A stretch of DNA of 64,000 nt from Planctomycetota bacterium (lineage in GTDB: Bacteria > Planctomycetota > Phycisphaerae > Phycisphaerales > UBA1924). Shown piece by piece: positions 1-8,491 of the stretch (position 1 is its first letter; every line of letters begins with the position of its first letter). The stretch lies in contig RFGH01000112.1 of the NCBI GenBank assembly GCA_003696675.1, positions 1 through 64,000 on the forward strand, in the 5' to 3' direction. The position numbers and the translations under genes are program-made. A model generated the notes under the pieces. It was given only the letters and a program-made list of their open reading frames with translations, had not been told where the DNA came from and searched no databases.

Positions 1-944
1 ATGGACACAGTCTATAGAATATCGGCTTTGTGTCAAGGACAAGAGCCGCAGAGGCCGACGCGGCCCTGATAGATGGACACTACACACGGTGTTCAGACCT
101 AAGATCCTTGCCGTAGCCGCAGAGGCCGACGCGGCCCTGATAGATGGACACGCGGAGGATCGGTCGATTCCATAGAACGGATTGTAGTGCCGCAGAGGCC
201 GACGCGGCCCTGATAGATGGACACAAATGCGAGATCAGCGATTGCGACAAGCGGGCAACCGCCGCAGAGGCCGACGCGGCCCTGATAGATGGACACAGGA
301 TCGTGGGTGGCGATGATGCTTGACCCCGCCCGCCGCCGCAGAGGCCGACGCGGCCCTGATAGATGGACACATAAGGCCACCGACGGCGACCGCCACGACC
401 TGCGAGCCGCAGAGGCCGACGCGGCCCTGATAGATGGACACACGCTCAAGCGTGACACCAGAGACGACACAGGGCCCCGCCGCAGAGGCCGACGCGGCCC
501 TGATAGATGGACACCGTTCGCCCCGGTTCAATGTGCGGTCGGCCCGGCCCCGCCGCAGAGGCCGACGCGGCCCTGATAGATGGACACCACAAACAGCCGA
601 CAGACGCTACAGTGACACAGCCGCGCCGCAGAGGCCGACGCGGCCCTGATAGATGGACACGGGAGCCGCTTGTAGCATGGGTAGCAGAGAGACTGCTGCC
701 GCAGAGGCCGACGCGGCCCTGATAGATGGACACCTGAGACCTTGGCCGTCCTTGGAATCTCTGGGTCCGCCGCAGAGGCCGACGCGGCCCTGATAGATGG
801 ACACTGCAAGAACTGCGAGTGGGTCGGCGGGCACTACTTGCCGCAGAGGCCGACGCGGCCCTGATAGATGGACACCGACATCGAGCGAGAGACGAAGTCG
901 GGCACGGTGCCGCAGAGGCCGACGCGGCCCTGATGGATGGACAC
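1..944 (+). CRISPR. CRISPR array, right-hand end (13 full repeats, 13 spacers)
   Basis: A 36-nt repeat beginning GCCGCAGAGG and ending GATAGATGGACAC occurs at 45, 116, 189, 261, 335, 406, 479, 552, 625, 698, 769, 840 and 909; bases 1-8 are the end of one more copy, so the array continues off the left edge. The thirteen spacers are 33-38 nt and all different. Repeats are identical except the last (909-944), which has A to G near its 3' end (GATGGATGG). A degenerate terminal repeat normally marks the leader-distal end, so the leader and any cas genes should lie to the left. The repeat contains a hairpin, GGCCG-ACG-CGGCC. Type cannot be assigned; spacer length is longer than usual for type II. 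Strand is inferred from the degenerate end. Confidence 0.96.
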
Positions 945-1147
945 AGCAACAGATGCCGCGTTTCCTGCTCATTAGGAGTGGATTCCTTGAGTAACAAGAT
1001 CGTTGGGCGTCCTTGTCGCCTCGTCTCAGAAGATCAGCCCCGCGGATGACCGCGTGGTTTTCTATTGTCCGGAGTTTGCCAAGGGGGGTCCTGTCGATTG
1101 GCCGTAGGAATCCCGACCGACAAGCGCGGCGAAGCCTCCGGCGTCCT

Positions 1148-1894
<747 letters not shown>

Positions 1895-1900
1895 GCATGC

Positions 1901-3463
1901 TTATCGCGGTTCCACGGAGACGCGCCAGAAGGACACGGTGCCCGACCATTCGTTGCAGGTGATCAGCATCGGCTCGCCGTTCGGGCTGTCCGAAGCGGGA
2001 ACAAACACGATCGACTCCGGCGCGGCATCGCCCGGATCGCTGGGAGAGAACTGTCCCGCGGATCGCCGCCGGCTCGCGTATCCGACCGGCTCGGACTTGG
2101 ACGGCTCGGTGATGTCATACACCACGATCGAGCTGGTCCGCTCCATCCCGATGAAGGCGTAGGTCCGATCGCCGATCCGTCCAGCGGCGATCGCTTCCGG
2201 CTCGGGTCCACGCTCAGGCGAGCGAGATTCGAAGCCCGCTTCGGGCGAGTCATCGGTGTTGAAGGTTTCAGGGTTCTGCAGGGCGGTGATCAGCTCAAAC
2301 TGTGGCCCCGAGTCGAACACGAGACGGCCATCCGTGTCTCGGATCGAGAATCCTCTTCCACCGAAGGCGTAGAGGGCATCGAAGTCGCCGTCGCCGTCCG
2401 TATCGCCGAGTGTGCGGGTGACTCGCAGGCGTCCGAGGTATTCGTCTTTCTGGAGTTCTTCGGCGTCTGGGAACACGGTCGGGTCGAGCGTGAGATCCTT
2501 GACACGGACTCGCTCGTCGAAGGCGCGATATCCCCGCGGGTCTCCCTCGTCGGCGCAGAGCAGGTAAGTGGTTCCGTCGATGGTGATCGAGCGGATGGTG
2601 TCCGGCTGATACATGCCGAATACCGGCGCGGGGCGGACTCGGATACCGCCGTCACGGTTTGACGCGTCGAGTGCGTGGCGGCTGTGGTCCTTGTGACCCA
2701 GCGGGAGCAGGGCGGTGACCCGAGCGGTGTCGAGGTCGATGACTGCGATGGCGTTGTTCTCCTGCAGGGTGACCCAGGCCGTTGTGCCGTCATCGGAGAT
2801 GGCGATGTATTCCGGCTCCAAGTCCTGCGCCGCCGAGGCGCCGGGGCCGAACACCCGGATGGTCGGGTCGATCGGTTCGGTGTTGAAGCGGCGGAAGTCC
2901 GCGGTCCGGACATGGCGTTGTCCCAGGCGGCGAGGGTCCTCAGGCAGATCGATCACCGAGACGGACCCCTCCGGGTCGACCGAGTAGTCTTCGCTGGGTT
3001 CGCCCTCGTTGGCCACGACGATCCGGCGGCCGTCGGGTGTGAAGGTCAGCATGTCCGGCAATGCGCCGACTTCGACCAATGAGACGAGTGCTCCTTCGAG
3101 GTCAAAGACCACGACCCGCCCGGGATCCTGCTTGACAACGCCCTCGACCGCAGCCGCGATGAGCCGCTCGCTCACAGCGACCGAGTTGACCCCGCCGCCG
3201 TATGGCGCGAGATCGATCCATCGGATGGCGACGGGCGATGCCGGGTCGGAGACATCGAGGATGCCGATCGCGTTTCGCTCGGCATTGGTGAAATAGACCC
3301 GCCGAGTTGCGGGGTGGTACGCGCCGATCTCTGCGGCCCCGACACCGCCGGATCGGAAAGAACCGATGGGGTCAAGAGTCACCCGCGGAGAAGTGGGGGA
3401 GCCCGCGATCGCGGGGATGCTTGCCAGCGTCGTGATGAGCCAGTACGGGTTGACTATGGGCAT
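1901..3463 (-). CDS. Choice-of-anchor-I-like secreted beta-propeller protein
   Basis: About 520 residues. The chosen ATG at 3463 gives a short hydrophobic N-terminus ending in A-I-A-G, consistent with a signal peptide; the longer open frame upstream overlaps the hisN-like gene and is not protein-like. The body has repeated blade-like strands (V-Y-F-T-N-A-E-R-N-A-I-G, G-R-R-I-V-V-A-N-E-G-E-P-S, A-W-V-T-L-Q-E-N-N-A) and a D-T-D-G-D-G-D-F-D segment typical of the bacterial choice-of-anchor I family, which resembles metazoan mesenchyme-specific surface glycoproteins. Function is unknown in this family; an extracellular or cell-surface location is inferred. It lies 29 bp downstream of the hisN-like gene and may be cotranscribed. 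Confidence 0.8.
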   Translation of the reverse strand: MPIVNPYWLITTLASIPAIAGSPTSPRVTLDPIGSFRSGGVGAAEIGAYHPATRRVYFTNAERNAIGILDVSDPASPVAIRWIDLAPYGGGVNSVAVSERLIAAAVEGVVKQDPGRVVVFDLEGALVSLVEVGALPDMLTFTPDGRRIVVANEGEPSEDYSVDPEGSVSVIDLPEDPRRLGQRHVRTADFRRFNTEPIDPTIRVFGPGASAAQDLEPEYIAISDDGTTAWVTLQENNAIAVIDLDTARVTALLPLGHKDHSRHALDASNRDGGIRVRPAPVFGMYQPDTIRSITIDGTTYLLCADEGDPRGYRAFDERVRVKDLTLDPTVFPDAEELQKDEYLGRLRVTRTLGDTDGDGDFDALYAFGGRGFSIRDTDGRLVFDSGPQFELITALQNPETFNTDDSPEAGFESRSPERGPEPEAIAAGRIGDRTYAFIGMERTSSIVVYDITEPSKSEPVGYASRRRSAGQFSPSDPGDAAPESIVFVPASDSPNGEPMLITCNEWSGTVSFWRVSVEPR

Positions 3464-3492
3464 ACGCGTTGCTCGTTCGGGGGTAGCGGAGC

Positions 3493-4287
3493 TTATCGGT
3501 TGTCGGATCGCATGACTTCGACCACAGCACCGTGAATGTGGCCGTTGCTGGCGATGATTGATCCAGCGTGGAGGTCGTGGTTGCCCTCGATATCCGTCCA
3601 GGCACCGCCGGATTCGTTCACGATGGGGGGCACGGCGGCGATATCCCAAAGCTTGACGCCCGGCTCGACCACGGCGTCCGCTCGGCCGGTTGCGAGCAGC
3701 ACGAAGGCGTAGCAGTCGGACCAACCCCTGGTGTGCGCACCGAGGCCCACGAACTTCGCCCATGCCTTTTTCTGGGCTTCGTCTCGGTAGTACTCCATCG
3801 AGGTGGTCAGGATCATCGATCCGCGCAGTTCGGATTGGGTCGAAACCCGAGCCCTCTCCGGGCCACGACCTTGGCGGTACCACCAGCAGCCGGCGCCGAT
3901 CTCCGCGGCGACCCACTCGTCAAGCCCCGGGAGGTAGATCACGCCGATCTCCGGTTCCCCCTCGTGCATGCAGGCCAGCATGGTTCCGAAGAGCGGCACG
4001 CCATGAACGAACGACATCGTGCCGTCGATGGGGTCGACGATCCAAGTTCGTCCGGATGTGCCTTCGGTGGCGGGAAACTCCTCGCCGATCACCCCGTCCT
4101 GCGGGTAGGTCGAGGCGACAAGGTCGCGGACGAGGCGCTCGGCCTCTCGGTCGGCGTGTGTCACGGGGGAACCGTCGGGCTTGCCGTCGGCGATCAGATC
4201 CTTTGACTGAAACCACGGCATGGTCGCCCGCCCGGCCTGACGGGCGGTCTCAATGGCGAACGCGAGCCGCTCGGAAACATCCTTCAT
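3493..4287 (-). CDS. hisN: Inositol-monophosphatase-family phosphatase, histidinol-phosphatase (HisN) type
   Basis: 264 residues, normal length for the family. Metal-binding motifs of the lithium-sensitive phosphatase superfamily are present in order: G-E-E-F near residue 70, W-I-V-D-P-I-D-G-T near 85 and W-D-I-A-A-V-P near 215. The pattern G-R-A-D-A-V-V-E-P-G-V-K-L-W-D-I-A-A is closer to HisN-type enzymes, which hydrolyse L-histidinol phosphate in histidine synthesis, than to inositol phosphatases, but substrate choice cannot be settled here. The ATG at 4287 overlaps the stop of the upstream PLP-enzyme gene by 4 bp (ATGA), implying translational coupling. Cytoplasmic. Confidence 0.85.
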   Translation of the reverse strand: MKDVSERLAFAIETARQAGRATMPWFQSKDLIADGKPDGSPVTHADREAERLVRDLVASTYPQDGVIGEEFPATEGTSGRTWIVDPIDGTMSFVHGVPLFGTMLACMHEGEPEIGVIYLPGLDEWVAAEIGAGCWWYRQGRGPERARVSTQSELRGSMILTTSMEYYRDEAQKKAWAKFVGLGAHTRGWSDCYAFVLLATGRADAVVEPGVKLWDIAAVPPIVNESGGAWTDIEGNHDLHAGSIIASNGHIHGAVVEVMRSDNR

Positions 4288-5411
4288 GGCTTGGCTCCGG
4301 ATGGGAGGGGGCAGGTCGGGCTTTGGACAGACCCGAGCACGGCCGTGAGTTTGTCGATCTGATCTGGGGTGTGTGCGGCCGACACACTGAGCCTGAAATA
4401 CACGGGCGCCGGTCCGCCGGGATACTCGACGAGCGGGAGCCACACGCCCTGATCCCACGCTCTTTGGTGGATCTCGCGCAGCGTCTCGGCGCTGAGGCCC
4501 AAGGTAAAAGCGAAGATCGGCGTTCGCGGATCTTGCGTGTGGTCCCCGATCGATCGGAGCAGTGCCGCGACGCGGTTGGAGTTCGCACAAAGCGATTCAT
4601 GGAGTTCGGCGTGCCGCTGCATCACACGGACGGCTTCGATCGCTGCCACTGTGAGGATCGGGGAGGCGGGCGTGGTGCAGATGTATGCGGTGGAGTTTCG
4701 CCTGCATGTCTCGATCAAGGATTGTGTGCCCAAAACGACCCCGCCAGCGCATCCCAGCCCTTTGGCCAGTGTCGTTGTGACGACAAGTCGGTCGCGGCTG
4801 AGTGCGAAGGCGTCGGCGGTGCCGCGGCCCTGGTTGCCTAGGACGCAGAACCCGTGACAGTCGTCCAGAAGCAGGACATCTTCCGGTCGCAGCATCGCGT
4901 GCAGATCGGTGCTTGGCGCGATGGCTCCGTCAGCTGCGAAAACCGAGTCTGTGATGACGACCGCCCGCGGCTTGAGCCGCTCGAGACACTGCGCGGCGTG
5001 TCCGGTGTCCAGATGCCGGAAGCGGTGGAGTTCGAGCCCGGCCATCCGGGCCGCGTCGGCGAGGCTGGGATGGGCCCGCTCATCCAAGACCGCCGCGGAG
5101 CATCCGGAGGCAGCGAGCGCCTGTAACGCGGCGAGATTGGCAATATAGCCGTCTGGCACGAGCAGCCCAGACTCGAAGCCGCAGAACTCGGTAAGGGCGC
5201 GTTCTAAGTCCTGATGGGCGGAGGTGTTGCCGGTGGTCTCGCGGCTCGCGGACGCGCTTAGGCCATAGTTGTTCAGGGCGGCGGTGGCGGCGGCAAGGAC
5301 GGAAGGATGCTGGGCGAGTCCAAGGTAGTTGCAGCCCCCGAAGACGATGACCTCCCGTCCCCGGAGCGTGGCGGTGGTGGCGGTGGAGGTGTCGAGCGGC
5401 GGGGCGGTCAT
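4284..5411 (-). CDS. PLP-dependent acyl-CoA transferase-like enzyme (BioF/KBL family)
   Basis: 375 residues with the fold-type I architecture of alpha-oxoamine synthases. Seen: G-G-C-N-Y-L-G-L-A near the N-terminus, E-T-T-G-N-T-S-A-H-Q-D-L-E, D-D-C-H-G-F-C-V-L-G in the cofactor aspartate region, and T-T-T-L-A-K-G-L-G-C-A-G-G, where the lysine would form the Schiff base with pyridoxal phosphate. Relatives are 8-amino-7-oxononanoate synthase (biotin), 2-amino-3-ketobutyrate CoA ligase and serine palmitoyltransferase; BioF is the best guess but no other biotin gene is in view. The gene is first in a leftward set with the hisN-like gene, which it overlaps by 4 bp. Confidence 0.85.
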   Translation of the reverse strand: MTAPPLDTSTATTATLRGREVIVFGGCNYLGLAQHPSVLAAATAALNNYGLSASASRETTGNTSAHQDLERALTEFCGFESGLLVPDGYIANLAALQALAASGCSAAVLDERAHPSLADAARMAGLELHRFRHLDTGHAAQCLERLKPRAVVITDSVFAADGAIAPSTDLHAMLRPEDVLLLDDCHGFCVLGNQGRGTADAFALSRDRLVVTTTLAKGLGCAGGVVLGTQSLIETCRRNSTAYICTTPASPILTVAAIEAVRVMQRHAELHESLCANSNRVAALLRSIGDHTQDPRTPIFAFTLGLSAETLREIHQRAWDQGVWLPLVEYPGGPAPVYFRLSVSAAHTPDQIDKLTAVLGSVQSPTCPLPSGAKP

Positions 5412-5578
5412 ACGGAGTTTGCCGATTTCCTGTCAGGGCCCGGGCTTTGGGGCGGTGGAGGGACGGTAGACGCGCCCCGGAGAGGGTGCGCGCGGTGGAG
5501 CCGGCGAATGGGTTCCGCTAGGATCCACTCCCCGGTCGGGCCCCGATCGGGCAACCCCCCGTTTTCAGGAGGCATCGC

Positions 5579-7381
5579 ATGCGAGCTCTGTCCGCGTTCC
5601 GGACCCTTTCCGCAGCCACGGCTGGCCTGGTGCTGCTCTGTGTCCCCGCGGCGGCCGGGACGGCCGCTTTGGAAGCGGCTTCAGCGGATACGAAGGTCCT
5701 GCAGTTGCCTATCCGGACCGATGGACCGAAGAGTCTGGATCCGGTCAAGGGTTCGACCACTTACGACAACATGGCGTGCGCTCAGTTCTATGAGACGCTG
5801 CTCGTCAATAAGTATTCGAATCCGATGGAGATCGAGCCGCTGCTCTTGGCGGAGATGCCGACCAGCACGGACGGCGGGTTGACCTGGCACTTCCGGTTGA
5901 AAGAGGGTGTTCGTTTCCATGATGATCCCTGCTTCCCCGGCGGGAAGGGACGGGTGGTGACGCCGGAGGATGTGTTCTACTCGCTCAAGCGGCTGGCGGA
6001 CGACAAGTACGAGCTTGAGAACTGGTGGCTGCTCAAGGACACCATCAAGGGCTTTGATGAGTACAAGGAGGTCCAGAATGCCGCGCCGAGCTTCGACTAC
6101 GACGCTCCGGTGGAGGGCTTCCGCAAAATCAACGATTTAGAGTTCGAGATCGTTCTCAAACAGCCCGTTTACCGGTTTCTCTACATCCTGAGCATGTTCC
6201 AGACCTCGATCGTGCCACGCGAAGCGGTCGAGCGGTACGGAGACGACTTCGGATTCAAACCGGTCGGCACCGGCCCGTTCATCCTTGATTCGTGGGTTCC
6301 CAAGCAGTCGTTGACCGCGAAGAAGAACCCCAACTACCACGCCGTGATGTACCCCGATCGTGGCGAGTGGAGCAGCGAGGACCGTCGCAACCGCCTGCAC
6401 CGGGCGGCCGGCCAGCGGGTTCCGTTCGTCGATCGGATTGAGTTCACGATGTTCCCCGAGGATCAGCCCATGTGGCTGCAGTTCTCGCTCGGCCAGCTCG
6501 GTTACACGCAAGTGCCCGAGGATTACTTCCTCGAGGCGTTCGACAAGGCTTCGCTGGAGTTGAAGGAGGACTACCTCCGCCGCGGCATCCGGGCTCATTC
6601 CGACATGCTTCTCGACTTCATCTTCCGTGGGTTCAACATGGAAGACGAGCTGCTCGGTGGCTACACGGAAGAGAAGAAGGCCTTGCGGCAGGCGATCGCT
6701 CTGGCGATCGATCTCGAGGAGATCAACCAGACCTTCTACAACGGGCGGACGATCGTTTATGACGGACCGATTCCGCCCGGTTTGCGCGGGTATCCCGAGA
6801 ACGGGCGTTCGGATGCAGCCTATCGCGGCCCCAATATCGCGCTGGCCAAACAGAAGCTCGCCGCGGCCGGGTATCCGGACGGGAAGGGTCTGCCCCCGAT
6901 CCGCTTCTATACATCGCAGAGCACGATCAATGTTGAAATGGCCGAGATGGTCAAGCGGCAGCTCGCGCAGATCAATGTTCAGTTCGAGCCGATCTTCACC
7001 GATTTCTCGACCCTCATCGAGTCCATCAACAAGAAGAAGGCCCCGATGTTCGGGTTCGCTTGGGCGAGTGACTATCCGGACGGGGAGAACAACCTTGCGC
7101 TGTTTTATGGCCCGAACGAGTCGCCCGGTTCGAATCACTTCAACTACAAGCGTGCTGAGTTCGATGCGCTGTACGAGAAGATCCTCACGATGCCCCCGAG
7201 CGAGGAGCGGGACGCAATCTACGCCCAGATGCGCGATATGGTGCTCGAGGATGTGCCTTTCGTTGGGTCGCAGGCTCGCCAGCGGTTCTATGTCATCAAT
7301 CCATGGTTATTGAACTGCAAGCCGACGGAGCGGTATTACGCCTGGTTCAAGTTCCTTGATGTGGACAACTCGAAACGCTGA
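5579..7381 (+). CDS. Peptide/nickel-type ABC transporter substrate-binding protein
   Basis: 600 residues. A signal peptide covers about residues 1-27 (basic start, hydrophobic core, A-A-A-G), so the protein is exported. The rest follows the family 5 solute-binding fold: L-T-W-H-F-R-L-K-E-G-V-R-F-H-D-D near residue 100, a V-T-P-E-D-V-F-Y-S-L-K-R segment and a V-G-T-G-P-F-I-L block. A good ribosome binding site (AGGAGG) precedes ATG 5579. Two permease genes follow in the same operon, so it should deliver oligopeptides or a similar ligand to them. No lipobox cysteine is visible, so anchoring is unclear. The ligand cannot be predicted. Confidence 0.92.
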   Translation: MRALSAFRTLSAATAGLVLLCVPAAAGTAALEAASADTKVLQLPIRTDGPKSLDPVKGSTTYDNMACAQFYETLLVNKYSNPMEIEPLLLAEMPTSTDGGLTWHFRLKEGVRFHDDPCFPGGKGRVVTPEDVFYSLKRLADDKYELENWWLLKDTIKGFDEYKEVQNAAPSFDYDAPVEGFRKINDLEFEIVLKQPVYRFLYILSMFQTSIVPREAVERYGDDFGFKPVGTGPFILDSWVPKQSLTAKKNPNYHAVMYPDRGEWSSEDRRNRLHRAAGQRVPFVDRIEFTMFPEDQPMWLQFSLGQLGYTQVPEDYFLEAFDKASLELKEDYLRRGIRAHSDMLLDFIFRGFNMEDELLGGYTEEKKALRQAIALAIDLEEINQTFYNGRTIVYDGPIPPGLRGYPENGRSDAAYRGPNIALAKQKLAAAGYPDGKGLPPIRFYTSQSTINVEMAEMVKRQLAQINVQFEPIFTDFSTLIESINKKKAPMFGFAWASDYPDGENNLALFYGPNESPGSNHFNYKRAEFDALYEKILTMPPSEERDAIYAQMRDMVLEDVPFVGSQARQRFYVINPWLLNCKPTERYYAWFKFLDVDNSKR

Positions 7382-7426
7382 TCACTGGCGGGAGCCGGCC
7401 TCGGTGGCCGATCGGGAGATCACGCC

Positions 7427-8491
7427 GTGTGGAACTACATTCTCCGACGGACCCTGTACAACATTCCGGTATTCCTGGCGATCATTTTTCTCGTTATGGT
7501 CGCTCTGCGTGTCACCGATCCGGTTTCAGCGCACCTCGGCAAGAATGCCACTGAGGAGCAGATTAGGCTGAAGACGGAGGCGATGGGTCTGGATCAGCCG
7601 TTCATCGTGCAGTACGCGGTGTTCCTGCGGGACTTGGCGTTGTTCTGGAAGCCCGTGCCGGATGAAGAGGTGTCGTCCGTCGCTCAGTCAGGGGAGTCAC
7701 CGGCGATCAAAGTAGAACCGAGCCCGTGGAAGCGGAAAGTCACGCGTAGTTGGGATCAGGATCTCCCCGTTGGAAAGATGATCTTCGACGCGGTGCCGCC
7801 CTCCATTGCCGTGATGGGCCCGACTCTCGTGATCACTGCGGCCATCGCGATCGTTGTCGGGCTGGTGTCGGCGTTCAATCGTGGTCGCACCGCAGACAAG
7901 ATTCTGATGTTCCTCGCGGTGATCGGGATGAGCATCTCGGTGCTCGTGTACATTATCCTTGGGCAGTATTTCGGAGCGTACCTGCCGAAGCAGCGGTATT
8001 CCGCATGGCCGTTCGAGGTTGCCGTGGACGCGAGTGCGGCGGGAGGACGATGGTTCTTCTTCGCACCAGCGAACTGGGTGGCATACTGCATGCTGCCGGT
8101 GATCATCAATGTGATCGTGGCTCTGGGCTATGACACACGCTTCTACCGTGCGGTGATGGTCGAGGAGACCCGCAAGGATTACATTCGCACCGCGCGGGCC
8201 AAGGGAGCGAGTACGGCGCGTGTGATGTTCGTACACATGCTCAAGAACGCGATGATTCCGATCATTACGCGGATCATGATCTCATTGCCGTTCGTCGTGA
8301 CTGGATCGATCCTGATTGAGGTCTACTTCAACATCCCCGGCATGGGGCGGACCTTGATCAACGCGATCAATGCCAAGGACTTCCCGGTGATCCAGACCTT
8401 TACGGCCCTCTTTGCGGCCCTGTTCATCGCTTCCAATATCCTGACCGACGTGCTCTACGCACTCGCCGACCCCCGCGTGAGGCTCTCGTGA
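7427..8491 (+). CDS. ABC transporter permease, DppB/OppB type
   Basis: 354 residues starting at GTG 7427. TM1 follows W-N-Y-I-L-R-R-T-L-Y-N-I-P, and five further membrane segments lie in the C-terminal two thirds. The cytoplasmic coupling loop E-E-T-R-K-D-Y-I-R-T-A-R-A-K-G-A is the EAA motif that docks onto the ATPase subunits. F-N-I-P-G-M-G near the end is typical of the DppB branch. A somewhat long periplasmic stretch of about 90 residues separates TM1 from the core. It lies 45 bp after the binding-protein gene and overlaps the next permease by 4 bp (GTGA). Confidence 0.92.
   Translation: MWNYILRRTLYNIPVFLAIIFLVMVALRVTDPVSAHLGKNATEEQIRLKTEAMGLDQPFIVQYAVFLRDLALFWKPVPDEEVSSVAQSGESPAIKVEPSPWKRKVTRSWDQDLPVGKMIFDAVPPSIAVMGPTLVITAAIAIVVGLVSAFNRGRTADKILMFLAVIGMSISVLVYIILGQYFGAYLPKQRYSAWPFEVAVDASAAGGRWFFFAPANWVAYCMLPVIINVIVALGYDTRFYRAVMVEETRKDYIRTARAKGASTARVMFVHMLKNAMIPIITRIMISLPFVVTGSILIEVYFNIPGMGRTLINAINAKDFPVIQTFTALFAALFIASNILTDVLYALADPRVRLS

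Noticed and set aside
80-997. Many short proteins rich in R-R-G-R-R-G-P-D-R-W-T or V-S-I-Y-Q-G-R-V-G-L-C-G
   Set aside because: They are translations of the CRISPR repeats in several frames and strands, and the sequences repeat with the spacers.
945-1147. tracrRNA anti-repeat next to the CRISPR array
   Set aside because: No stretch here pairs convincingly with the repeat; short GC-rich matches only.
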